From assembly GCF_009762325.1 (NCBI RefSeq), contig NZ_CP034348.1:2424501-2488500 (forward strand): a DNA stretch of 64,000 nucleotides. The letters run 5' to 3'. The notes under the pieces are model-generated. The model made no database searches. It had not been told where the DNA came from and saw only the letters and a list, made by a program, of their open reading frames with translations. Made by a program: the position numbers and the translations under genes. Numbering within the stretch: position 1 is the first letter of the stretch; each line of letters begins with the position of its first letter. The DNA is from Roseovarius faecimaris (GTDB lineage Bacteria > Pseudomonadota > Alphaproteobacteria > Rhodobacterales > Rhodobacteraceae). Below are positions 1 through 8,211 of this stretch, one piece after another.

Positions 1-3000
1 ATCAACGGCTGGAGCTCGAACGAAACGGTCGGCGACAGCCTGGAGATAAACACCACAACCCCCACCACGATTGATCTGACCAGCGCCGATCCCGAAGCGG
101 GAACCGTGTCGAACGGGACCGCCACGGCCAGCTTCTCGGATATCGAGAATATCCAGCTTGGCGGCGCGCGTGAGACCATCATCCTTGCCGATGGGTCCGG
201 CGCGGACCGGGTGATCGACTTCGACATGACCGACTCGGGCGATGGTACGACCATGGACCAGCTCGATGTCAGCGGGCTGACCTCGGATGGCGGCACAACG
301 CCCGTCAATACCGGCGATGTTACGGTCACCGATGACGGCAGCGGCAACGCGGTGCTGACCTTCCCGGGCGGCGAAAGCATCACCCTGATCGGCGTGCCCC
401 CGAGCCAGGTGGACAGCGCGCTCGAGCTGGAATCGATCGGTATTCCGGGCACCGAAATTGTGGATGGCACGTCAGGCAGCGACAATATGCCAGTCGGCTA
501 CACCGATGCCGAAGGCGATATCATTGATGGCGCCGATGGCCTGAATGACACGATCTATGGCTACGACGGCAATGACACGATTGCCGGCGGTGCAGGTGAT
601 GACCTGATCGACGGGGGCGCAGGCGCAGACCGCATCACCGACGGCCTTGGCAACGATACGATCCTGGGTGGTGACGGCTATGACCGCGCAACGATAACCA
701 GTGGCGGCGGCGATGACCTTATCATCGATGTCGAGGCGGTCTATCTGCAGGGCGACATCGGCAACGATACCGTATCGACGACAACCGGCAACGGCTATGT
801 CGCGATTGACGAGAACTGGAACCTGACATTCATCGACGGTCAGAATGCCTATTCGGGTGATGGCACCTATGACCTCCACCTGACCAATCTCTACGAGTTT
901 GATGCCTATGGCGCATCGAACGTGCTGGATGCGTCGGGCGCGGGCCAGTCGATCCAGTACAATACCTGGTCCGGCGATCATACCGTCACCGGTTCGAGCT
1001 TCGATGACACTATCTATAACTGGACCACGAACACGTCGGACAGCGCCTATATCGACGGCGGGGCAGGCAACGACTATATCGACTCAGGTCGCGGATCCGA
1101 CACCCTGATCGGCGGCGATGGCGATGACGAGATCGTCGCCGACATTGGCGCGTCTACCGACGGATCGGCGGACTATGTCGATCTCGGGGCGGGGAACGAC
1201 ACGGTCCGTGCTTCCGGAGGCGAGGACACGATCCTCGGCGGCACGGGCGATGACCTGATCTATGCACACGCCGATGGCGACGTGATCATTCTCGAAGACA
1301 ATTTCGGCAACGACACTATTGTCGGCGGCGAAAATGTTTCGACCGGTCTCGATAACGATACGCTTGATCTGAGCGCGGTCACGACCGACACCACGATTGA
1401 CCTGACCTCGGCTAACCCTGAGGCGGGTACTGTCAGCGACGGCACCTCGACCGCCACCTTCAGCCAGATCGAGAACATCGTGCTGGGCGGCGGCCGCGAC
1501 ACCGTGGTGCTGGCCGATGGCTCGGGCGCCGACACGGTCCAGGCCTTCGATATGGCCGACAGTGGCGACGGCACGACCAACGACCAGTTGGACGTGTCGG
1601 GCCTGACGGATGCGGGCGGCAACCCGGTCAATGTGGCGGATGTGACCGTCACCGACACCAACGGGGACGGCACGGGCGATGCGATCCTGACCTTTCCGAA
1701 CGGCGAAAGCATCACGCTGGTCGGTGTTCTTCCCGGCGAAGTCAGCAGCTTTACCCAACTCGAAGCGATGGGCATTCCCGCAGTGGGCCCTGTCGACGGA
1801 AACGCGTTCAACAACAACATGGGTCCGGGCTATACCGATGCCCAAGGCGACCAGATTGACGGGGCCGATGGCCTGAACGACACGATTTATGGTTACGGCG
1901 GCTCCGACACTATTGACGGTGGTGCTGGTGACGACCTGATCTATTCCGGTAGCGGCAGCGACACTGTGATGCTGTCGGCAGGAAACGACACGATCGTCGG
2001 CGACGCCAGCAGCCGCGACGATCTGGATGCCAGCAATGCAACATCCAGCCTGACCTATACCTTCACCGACAGCGGCGACGGTATCGTCACCGATGGCGTG
2101 AACACCACAACCTTCACCGACATGGACAATGTGGTGACCTTCCAGACGGGTCCGACGGATCCCGGCGGCACAAACGATGTCTATGACGCCTCGGGTTCGG
2201 CAGGCGGTGTCTCGATCTTCGACAACCTCGGTGGGGCGGATACCGTCACGGGCTCGGCATTCGGCGACACACTCTATTTCGGTGGTTGGGGCACGCTGAC
2301 AGCCGCGGGCACGTCGATAGACGGCGGTGCTGGCGATGACTACATAGAACTCTGGGTCGGCGACGCGACAATCGACGGTGGCTCCGGCAATGATTACATT
2401 GAGACTGGAACAGGCGATCAGCTGATTTCAGGTGGGTCCGGAAACGATTCCGTCTGGGCCGGCAGCGGCAATGATACGATCGCGGGTGGAACTGGTGCTG
2501 ACAGCCTTGAGGGCCAGGCAGGTGACGACTGGTTTGTGCTGGAAGATGGGTTTGGCGCCGATACAATCTTTGGCGGCGAAACCGGTGAAACCAACGGCGA
2601 CACGCTGGATCTGAGCGCGACCTCCACGGGTGTGACCGTTGATCTGACCAGCGCCGACCCCGAGGCCGGAACGGTCAGCGACGGCACGTCGACGGCCAGC
2701 TTCAGCCAGATCGAGAACATCGTGCTGGGCGGCGGCCGCGACACCGTGGTGCTGGCCGATGGCTCGGGCGCCGACACCGTGCAGGCCTTCGATATGGCCG
2801 ACAGTGGCGATGGCACGACCAACGACCAGCTGGACGTGTCGGGCCTGACCAGCGATGGCGGCACAACACCTGTCACCACGGCGGATGTCACCGTCACCGA
2901 CGATGGCAGCGGCAACGCGGTGCTGACCTTCCCGGGCGGCGAGAGCATCACCCTGATCGGCGTGGCGCCGAGCCTGCTGGACAGCGCGCTCGAGCTGGAA

Positions 3001-5757
3001 GCGATCGGTATTCCACGCGTGCCCGATTACATCGTCGAGGGCACCAACGCGGGCGAAGTCATCAATGCCGGTTACAATGGCGACCCCGATGGCGACAAGG
3101 TCGACGCTGCGGACAACCTTGCGGGCACCAATGATGATGTGGTGCAGGCCCTGGGCGGCAATGACACCATCGATAGCGGTCTGGGCAATGACTCCGTTCT
3201 CGCGGGTGATGGCGATGACCAGGTTTATGCGCAATCGGGCAATGACACCGTGCTCGGCGGGGCGGGTAACGACTCCATCCTTGGTGAGGCCGGGAATGAC
3301 AGCCTGCTTGGCGAGGCCGGAAACGACTCTCTCTTTGGCGGCGACGGCGCGGATACGCTCGAAGGCGGGATCGGCGATGACAGCCTGCGCGGCGAAGCGG
3401 GTGATGACACGCTTCTGGGCGGCGACGGGGCCGACCACGCTCATGGCGGCGACGGCAATGACAGCATCGAAGGCGGGGTCGGCAATGACGACCTGCATGG
3501 CTGGTATGGCAATGACACGATCCGCGGCGATGCCGGCAATGACTGGCTCGATGGCGATCTGGGCCGCGACAGCCTGTTCGGCGGCGATGGCGATGACACG
3601 CTCGTGGGCGGCTTCTCGGTCGAGAGCGACACGCTTTATGGCGAGGCGGGCAATGACAGCCTGGATGGTCAGGATGGCGATGACGAGCTGCATGGCGGCA
3701 TTGGCGGCGACACGCTGATCGGCAATTTCGGCAACGACACGGTCTTTGGGGACGCGGGCAACGACAGCCTCTTGGGCGGCGGTGGAGCCGATATTCTGGA
3801 CGGGGGTGACGGCAACGACACGATCTCGGGCGGTGCCGGGGCCGACAATATTTCGGGCGGCGCAGGGGCCGACCAGATCCAGGGCGATCAGGGCAACGAC
3901 ACGATCAGTGGCGGAACCGGGGACGATGCGCTTCAGGGCGGCGACGGCGATGACCGCTTCACCCTGGCCGATGGGTTCGGCAACGACACGATCACCGGTG
4001 GCGAAGGGGCCGAGACCAGCGGAGACACGCTGGATCTGAGTGATACGACGACCGGCGTGACTGTCGATCTGAGCAATGCCAACCCGGAGACCGGGACCGT
4101 CTCGGACGGCACGGCAACGGCAGGTTTCACCGAGATCGAGAATATCGTTCTGGGTGCCGGGCGCGACACGGTCGTGCTGGCTGATGGCGGCGGGTCCGAC
4201 ACGGTCAGCGGCTTCGACATGACCGACAGCGGCGATGGCAGCACGAATGACCAGCTTGATGTCAGCGGGCTGACCAATGCGGGCGGCTTCCCGGTCAACG
4301 TGTCGGATGTGACGGTGACCGACACCAACGGCGACGGCACGGGCGATGCGACCCTGACCTTCCCGGGTGGGGAGAGCATCACGCTGGTGGGGGTCCTTCC
4401 CAGCCAGGTCGACAGCGATACCGAGCTGCAGGCGATCGGCATCCCGTCAGTCGGCCCGGTGGATGGCACCGCGGGCGCCGACAGCATGGGCATCGGTTTC
4501 ACCGATGCGCAGGGCGATCAGATCGATGGCACCGATGGCCTGAACGACACGATCTATGGCTATGGTGGCAATGACAGCATCCATGCGGGCGTCGGCGATG
4601 ACAGCGTCGAGGGCGGCACAGGCGACGACACGATCCTGGGCGGCACCGGCAATGACACGATCCTTGGCGGCGACGGCAATGACGTCATCATGTCGGAGAA
4701 TGGCGATGACACGGTCTATGCCGGCAATGGCGATGATACGGTCACGGCATCGATCGGCGCGGATCTCGTCTTTGGCGAGGCCGGCAATGACGTGCTCACC
4801 GGAGGAGGCTTCACCTCCACCGGGCATGACACGCTGGATGGCGGCGCGGGCAATGACACGCTCGAAGGGATCCTGGGCAATGACAGCCTGATCGGTGGCA
4901 CCGGCGATGACGTGATCACGCTGGGCCAGAACGATACCGGGATCGGCGGTGATGGCGACGATACGTTCTATCTGGCCGATTACAGCGAGGCGGGCGCAGG
5001 CACGATCAGCATCGTCGGCGGTGAGGGCGACGAGACCACTGGCGATACGCTCTATCTCGGGCCGGATGTGTCCTATTCGGATATCACCTTCACCAATACC
5101 GACGATGCCGCGGGCGGGTTGGCCGGCAGCTTCACCATGGCCGACGGCACGTTGGTCACTTTCGACGAGATCGAGAACATCATCTGCTTCACCCCCGGCG
5201 CGCAGATCCTGACCAGCCATGGCGAGCGCGCGGTGGAAACACTGCAGGTCGGCGACATGGTGGTCACACGCGACAACGGGCTGCGCCCGATCCGCTGGAT
5301 CGGCAAGCGGACGGTGAAGGCAGAGGGTGATTTCGCCCCGATCCGGATCTCGCCGTCGGTGGCCGATAGCGGACGCGAGGCGCTGCTGGTCTCGCCGCAG
5401 CACCGGATCCTGTTCACCGGCTACCGCGCAGAGCTATTGTTCGGCGAAAGCGAGGTGCTGGTGGCCGCGAAACATCTGGTGGATGGCAAGGACGTGACCG
5501 TCGTCGAGCAGGAGGAGGTCACCTATATCCACATCATGTTCGACCGCCATGAGGTGATCTATGCCTCGGGGATCGCGACCGAGAGCTTCCATGCCGGCGA
5601 TATGGGGCTGGGCGCGGTGAGCGAGGCGGCGCGCGACGAGCTGTTCGCCCTTTTCCCGGAGCTGCGCACGGCGGGCGGCCGGCATCGCGAGACGGCACGC
5701 ACCTGCCTGAAGAAGCACGAGGCGCTCTTGCTGATGGACGCGGAAAGGAACGGGTGA
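1..5757 (+). CDS. RTX calcium-binding repeat protein with C-terminal Hint domain (5' end outside window)
   Basis: The frame is open from base 1 to the TGA at 5755-5757, so at least 1918 residues are present and the N-terminus lies upstream. The GTG at 106 is an internal codon, not a start. Most of the protein is made of glycine/aspartate-rich nonapeptides of the GGxGxDxux type, which in the RTX family bind calcium and fold after export. The densest array is around bases 3130-3930 and a second lies around 4560-4960. Four longer modules separate the arrays. From Cys1729 (codon 5185) the sequence matches the Hint_2 (hedgehog/intein) type: a Cys start after ENII, then PGAQI, VGDMV and, further on, DRHEVIYA. 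Known family role: secreted by type I systems, adhesins or surface-layer-like proteins. The secretion genes are not in the window. Domain assignment is firm; the biological role is not known. Confidence 0.95.
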   Translation: MNGWSSNETVGDSLEINTTTPTTIDLTSADPEAGTVSNGTATASFSDIENIQLGGARETIILADGSGADRVIDFDMTDSGDGTTMDQLDVSGLTSDGGTTPVNTGDVTVTDDGSGNAVLTFPGGESITLIGVPPSQVDSALELESIGIPGTEIVDGTSGSDNMPVGYTDAEGDIIDGADGLNDTIYGYDGNDTIAGGAGDDLIDGGAGADRITDGLGNDTILGGDGYDRATITSGGGDDLIIDVEAVYLQGDIGNDTVSTTTGNGYVAIDENWNLTFIDGQNAYSGDGTYDLHLTNLYEFDAYGASNVLDASGAGQSIQYNTWSGDHTVTGSSFDDTIYNWTTNTSDSAYIDGGAGNDYIDSGRGSDTLIGGDGDDEIVADIGASTDGSADYVDLGAGNDTVRASGGEDTILGGTGDDLIYAHADGDVIILEDNFGNDTIVGGENVSTGLDNDTLDLSAVTTDTTIDLTSANPEAGTVSDGTSTATFSQIENIVLGGGRDTVVLADGSGADTVQAFDMADSGDGTTNDQLDVSGLTDAGGNPVNVADVTVTDTNGDGTGDAILTFPNGESITLVGVLPGEVSSFTQLEAMGIPAVGPVDGNAFNNNMGPGYTDAQGDQIDGADGLNDTIYGYGGSDTIDGGAGDDLIYSGSGSDTVMLSAGNDTIVGDASSRDDLDASNATSSLTYTFTDSGDGIVTDGVNTTTFTDMDNVVTFQTGPTDPGGTNDVYDASGSAGGVSIFDNLGGADTVTGSAFGDTLYFGGWGTLTAAGTSIDGGAGDDYIELWVGDATIDGGSGNDYIETGTGDQLISGGSGNDSVWAGSGNDTIAGGTGADSLEGQAGDDWFVLEDGFGADTIFGGETGETNGDTLDLSATSTGVTVDLTSADPEAGTVSDGTSTASFSQIENIVLGGGRDTVVLADGSGADTVQAFDMADSGDGTTNDQLDVSGLTSDGGTTPVTTADVTVTDDGSGNAVLTFPGGESITLIGVAPSLLDSALELEAIGIPRVPDYIVEGTNAGEVINAGYNGDPDGDKVDAADNLAGTNDDVVQALGGNDTIDSGLGNDSVLAGDGDDQVYAQSGNDTVLGGAGNDSILGEAGNDSLLGEAGNDSLFGGDGADTLEGGIGDDSLRGEAGDDTLLGGDGADHAHGGDGNDSIEGGVGNDDLHGWYGNDTIRGDAGNDWLDGDLGRDSLFGGDGDDTLVGGFSVESDTLYGEAGNDSLDGQDGDDELHGGIGGDTLIGNFGNDTVFGDAGNDSLLGGGGADILDGGDGNDTISGGAGADNISGGAGADQIQGDQGNDTISGGTGDDALQGGDGDDRFTLADGFGNDTITGGEGAETSGDTLDLSDTTTGVTVDLSNANPETGTVSDGTATAGFTEIENIVLGAGRDTVVLADGGGSDTVSGFDMTDSGDGSTNDQLDVSGLTNAGGFPVNVSDVTVTDTNGDGTGDATLTFPGGESITLVGVLPSQVDSDTELQAIGIPSVGPVDGTAGADSMGIGFTDAQGDQIDGTDGLNDTIYGYGGNDSIHAGVGDDSVEGGTGDDTILGGTGNDTILGGDGNDVIMSENGDDTVYAGNGDDTVTASIGADLVFGEAGNDVLTGGGFTSTGHDTLDGGAGNDTLEGILGNDSLIGGTGDDVITLGQNDTGIGGDGDDTFYLADYSEAGAGTISIVGGEGDETTGDTLYLGPDVSYSDITFTNTDDAAGGLAGSFTMADGTLVTFDEIENIICFTPGAQILTSHGERAVETLQVGDMVVTRDNGLRPIRWIGKRTVKAEGDFAPIRISPSVADSGREALLVSPQHRILFTGYRAELLFGESEVLVAAKHLVDGKDVTVVEQEEVTYIHIMFDRHEVIYASGIATESFHAGDMGLGAVSEAARDELFALFPELRTAGGRHRETARTCLKKHEALLLMDAERNG
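70..576 (+). repeat. RTX inter-array module, copy 1
   Basis: This is a roughly 170-residue module running from the DLTSADPEAGTVS-like start, through LADGSGAD, FDMTDSGDGT, QLDVSGLTS and LTFPGGESITL, to GADGLNDTIYGY. It recurs three more times in the same gene. In its second half (GSGNAVLTFPGG) it resembles copy 3 and not copies 2 and 4. Confidence 0.85.
1396..1908 (+). repeat. RTX inter-array module, copy 2
   Basis: Second copy of the module. Its first half (FSQIENIVLGGGRDTVV to QAFDMADSGDGTTNDQ) is nearly identical to copy 3 at the DNA level: bases 1459-1534 match 2701-2776 without a difference by eye. Its second half (TDTNGDGTGDA, ITLVGVLP) matches copy 4 instead. Confidence 0.85.
2638..3014 (+). 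repeat. RTX inter-array module, copy 3 (shortened, mosaic)
   Basis: Third copy. The first half is like copy 2 and the second half like copy 1 (SDGGTTPV, GSGNAVLTFPGG, LDSALELE), so it reads as a recombinant of the two. The module's usual end (GYTDAQGDQIDGADGLNDTIYGY) is replaced by a diverged GYNGDPDGDK segment that leads into the longest RTX array. Confidence 0.8.
4063..4575 (+). repeat. RTX inter-array module, copy 4
   Basis: Fourth copy, the same length as copy 2 (513 bases). It shares the TDTNGDGTGDA and ITLVGVLPSQVDS segment and ends with the GTDGLNDTIYGYGGND motif before the last RTX array. It differs from copies 2 and 3 at many synonymous sites in the first half. Confidence 0.85.
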
Positions 5758-5768
5758 CGTTCCCGTAG

Positions 5769-5788
5769 GGTGCGTGTTTACACGCACC
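5769..5788. terminator. Hairpin between convergent genes
   Basis: An 8-bp perfect stem (GGTGCGTG / CACGCACC) with a TTTA loop sits in the 40-base gap between the stop of the RTX gene and the stop of the reverse-strand protease gene. It has no clear T run, so it may work as a bidirectional transcript end for both genes. Confidence 0.55.
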
Positions 5789-5797
5789 GCGCCATCA

Positions 5798-6481
5798 CTA
5801 GCCCCGCCCGAAGCTCAGATTGCTCGGGCGGCGCAGTCCCGCGCGCAGGCAAGCGGCGATGACGGCAAGGCTCAGGATCAGCCAGAGCCCGCCCCACATC
5901 ACCGTCGGCCCGCCAAATTCCTGCGCCAGCATCGCCGCGTCTGACATGGCGGTGCCGGCACGCGCGATGGTGTCGTCGAAAATGTCATATGGCACATAGA
6001 TCATCGAGCTGAGGCCGATGATACGCAGCACCATGTCATTCACGTCATGGCTCAGATAACGCGCCATGGCGAGCAACCCCGCCCCTGCCCCGGCGCAGAA
6101 GAAAATGGCGAAAGGCGTGCGGATATAAAGCGCCGTAACACTCAGCAGGAGCAGGCCGAAGCAAGTGGCCACCACCTTGTCGGCGCGGGTGCGCAAGGCG
6201 GCCAGAAAAAGCGCCACACCCAGCAGGAGAGAACCGAGATAGCCCGCCGTGAGGATCGCAAACCGGCTGCCGCCGCGGGTGATGGCGTGACCGCCCTGCG
6301 CCTGGGTGATGTCGATCTCGACAAGCTCACCGCCGGTCAGAACCGCCGCTGCGCCATGAGCCAGCTCATGCAGCACCACCACGAGGATCTTGAGCGGCAG
6401 CACCACCGGCGTTGTCCAGAGCGCGAAGACAAGTGCGGTCAGCGCCAGAAGCTGCCAGTGGCCCCTGAAGAAGGCAGTCAC
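5798..6481 (-). CDS. M50 family (site-2-protease-like) membrane metalloprotease
   Basis: A 227-residue membrane protein with several hydrophobic segments. The zinc motif HELAH is at residues 38-42, directly after the first membrane segment, as in the M50B-like family (PF13398 type). These proteins are intramembrane or membrane-associated zinc proteases of unknown substrate. I chose the GTG at 6481 as the start. Longer readings into 6643 run through the end of the upstream gene in another frame, and are Arg/Pro-rich shadow sequence. The start lies only four bases after the stop of the GATase gene, so the two are probably co-transcribed. Confidence 0.8.
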   Translation of the reverse strand: MTAFFRGHWQLLALTALVFALWTTPVVLPLKILVVVLHELAHGAAAVLTGGELVEIDITQAQGGHAITRGGSRFAILTAGYLGSLLLGVALFLAALRTRADKVVATCFGLLLLSVTALYIRTPFAIFFCAGAGAGLLAMARYLSHDVNDMVLRIIGLSSMIYVPYDIFDDTIARAGTAMSDAAMLAQEFGGPTVMWGGLWLILSLAVIAACLRAGLRRPSNLSFGRG

Positions 6482-6485
6482 GCGC

Positions 6486-7274
6486 TCAGGCCGAGCGCAG
6501 CACCGGAGGGGCCTCGCCCGTGGCCCAGGCGCGCGCGGCATCGCCGAACGCCTCGAACAAGGGCCGGCTGACCGGGTCGCGCGTCGCGTTCCATTCGGGG
6601 TGCCACTGCACCGAGAGGGTGAAACCCGGCGCGCCGCGCACATAAATCGCCTCGGGCGTGCCGTCGGGGGCGTGCCCGTCGATCACGATGTCGCGGCCCG
6701 GGCGGACGACCCCCTGCCCGTGCAGCGTGTTGGTCAGCACCTCCTGCGCACCGATCAGACGGTGAAACACCCCGCCTTCTGTAAACGTCACATGATGGCG
6801 CAGGGCAAAGCATTCCTCCAGCGTGCCATCCGGGGGCATGCGGTGATTGTCACGGCCCGGCAGATCGCGGATTTCCGGGTGCAGCGTACCGCCCAAGGCC
6901 ACGTTCACCTCCTGAAAGCCGCGGCAAATGCCGAAGAATGGCTGCCCGCGCTCGACGCAGGCGCGCACCAGCGGCAGGGTGATCGCATCCCGCGCGCGGT
7001 CGAAGGCACCATGCGCCTCGGTCGGTGTCTCGCCATATTCCTCGGGATGCACATTGGGCCGCCCGCCGGTCAGCAGGAAACCGTCACAGGTGTCCAGCAA
7101 CTCCTTGACCGAAACGAACCGCGGATCGGAGGGGACAATGAAGGGGATACAGCCCGCCACCGCCGCCACCGCCTCGGAATTCATCGTGCCGCCGGCATGG
7201 ACCGGATAGCGATCCTCCAGCTCGTAGGAATTGCCGATAATGCCAATCACGGGGCGGGTCATACTGGGCCTCAT
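6486..7274 (-). CDS. Class I glutamine amidotransferase-like hydrolase, peptidase C26 / PuuD family
   Basis: 262 residues, the usual size for gamma-glutamyl-gamma-aminobutyrate hydrolases. The nucleophile is Cys117 in FGICRGFQ, and His225 and Glu227 in QWHPEW complete the triad. The segment LLTGGRPNVHPE is the typical substrate loop. The family hydrolyses gamma-glutamyl amides, for example in putrescine breakdown, in the cytoplasm. The start could also be the internal Met5 at 7262. No other putrescine genes are adjacent, so the substrate is an open question. It is followed closely by the M50 protease gene. Confidence 0.85.
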   Translation of the reverse strand: MRPSMTRPVIGIIGNSYELEDRYPVHAGGTMNSEAVAAVAGCIPFIVPSDPRFVSVKELLDTCDGFLLTGGRPNVHPEEYGETPTEAHGAFDRARDAITLPLVRACVERGQPFFGICRGFQEVNVALGGTLHPEIRDLPGRDNHRMPPDGTLEECFALRHHVTFTEGGVFHRLIGAQEVLTNTLHGQGVVRPGRDIVIDGHAPDGTPEAIYVRGAPGFTLSVQWHPEWNATRDPVSRPLFEAFGDAARAWATGEAPPVLRSA

Positions 7275-7348
7275 CTTACGGGTCTGTCTCTGAATATAAT
7301 CATAATGCCGACAAGGAAATACTCATCTCCGCACAGGCGCTGGTGCGG

Positions 7349-7510
7349 CTATGCAGAACCGGGGCGGCGCGGGCGGCTGCGGCGGCAGGCATCGGAGCAA
7401 TAGCGCACCTCTTCCCACACACGCGCCCATTTGCGCCGCCAGGTGAAAGGACGGCCACAGGCGGCGCAGGTCTTTTGCGGCAGATCGGATTTGCGGCGCT
7501 GTTTTGGCAT
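7349..7510 (-). CDS. DUF2256 small zinc-ribbon protein
   Basis: A 53-residue protein, [19 protein letters not shown] at its start, in a frame that a length cut-off would miss. It matches the DUF2256 pattern: KTCxxCGRPFxWRRKW followed by [13 protein letters not shown]. Cys15, Cys18, Cys38 and Cys42 form a plausible zinc site. The family is short, conserved in many bacteria and of unknown function; relatives are often near cryptochrome/photolyase-type genes, which are not seen here. The ATG is at 7510 and the TAG stop at 7349-7351. Confidence 0.8.
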   Translation of the reverse strand: MPKQRRKSDLPQKTCAACGRPFTWRRKWARVWEEVRYCSDACRRSRPRRPGSA

Positions 7511-7825
7511 GGTGCATAGTCATGTAGCCTTGAGAGGGACAAATGACAGTCCGGCCGATAAGGGATCGGGCTGCGCAGAGTCCAGCCGCTGGGAACGATC
7601 AGTTCCTTTATCGGCGCATAGCCTGAACCCGGTGGCTCGACCGCGAAGAAATCGACAGGTGAAACGGCCGCGGATGTCGTCGGATCGCCAGTGCGACCCG
7701 GATCGCGATCCGCCAGTTCACAGCTATGGCATATGGTCCTGATCACAGCTCAGAGCATGTGATCCTCTGATACTTCTCGGCAAGCATGAAGGCCGCCAGA
7801 ACCGAGATCACAAAGCATCGTGACG
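7511..7825. other. Gene-free region
   Basis: About 315 bases lie between the DUF2256 gene and the terminator of the small membrane protein gene. An imperfect inverted repeat (GCCGATAAGG near 7553 and CCTTTATCGGC near 7606) is visible. No open frame here has coding character. It should carry the promoter of the reverse-strand genes below it. Confidence 0.5.
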
Positions 7826-7857
7826 GCAAACCCCCGCGCAGTGGCGCGGGGGTTTGC
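7826..7857 (-). terminator. Strong GC-rich hairpin after the small membrane protein gene
   Basis: A 14-bp perfect stem (GCAAACCCCCGCGC / GCGCGGGGGTTTGC) with a four-base AGTG loop. It lies 30 bases downstream of the stop of the 70-residue gene on the reverse strand. The U run is weak, so the assignment rests on stem strength and position. Confidence 0.7.
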
Positions 7858-7887
7858 GGCCTCAAGTGAGGAAAATTAAACTGGTGC

Positions 7888-8100
7888 TTATTCAGTCGCC
7901 GTGGCACCGGATGTGCCGCCTTGCGCCTCAGTTGAGGTCGTCACGCCAGTATCGACCTCATCTTCGATGCCGGTGAAGTTAATCCACGCGATCGCGCCCA
8001 CGATTGCAACAACGGCAAGCACAATCGCGGCGGGCATTCCCGTAAGCGGCCCCTTATGGCGTTTTGTCTGTTTTTCGACATTCGTGTCAGGTGCTGACAT
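7888..8100 (-). CDS. Small single-pass membrane protein, unknown function
   Basis: 70 residues: a charged cytoplasmic N-terminus (about residues 1-17), one hydrophobic segment (about 23-42, MPAAIVLAVVAIVGAIAW), then an acidic, Ser/Thr/Gly-rich tail. A good ribosome site (AAGGAG) lies ahead of the ATG. I do not recognise the family. It is divergent from pepN and shares a 111-base regulatory gap with it. Confidence 0.65.
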   Translation of the reverse strand: MSAPDTNVEKQTKRHKGPLTGMPAAIVLAVVAIVGAIAWINFTGIEDEVDTGVTTSTEAQGGTSGATATE

Positions 8101-8211
8101 CAGTTAGTCTCCTTTCCGCTCGTATTTCGAATCCGCAGACCATTGCCGCTGCGGACGTTCGGACCTAAGTAGCGAACTAGTGCAAAAATTCCATTTGAAC
8201 AGGGTGATGCG

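Noticed and set aside
3130-3930. Regular short repeats that could suggest a CRISPR array
   Set aside because: The repeats are in frame, encode Gly/Asp nonapeptides and lack unique spacers; they are RTX repeats.
106-5757. GTG at 106 as the start of the RTX gene
   Set aside because: The same frame is open back to base 1 and continues the module sequence (DLTSADPEAGT), so the true start is outside the window.
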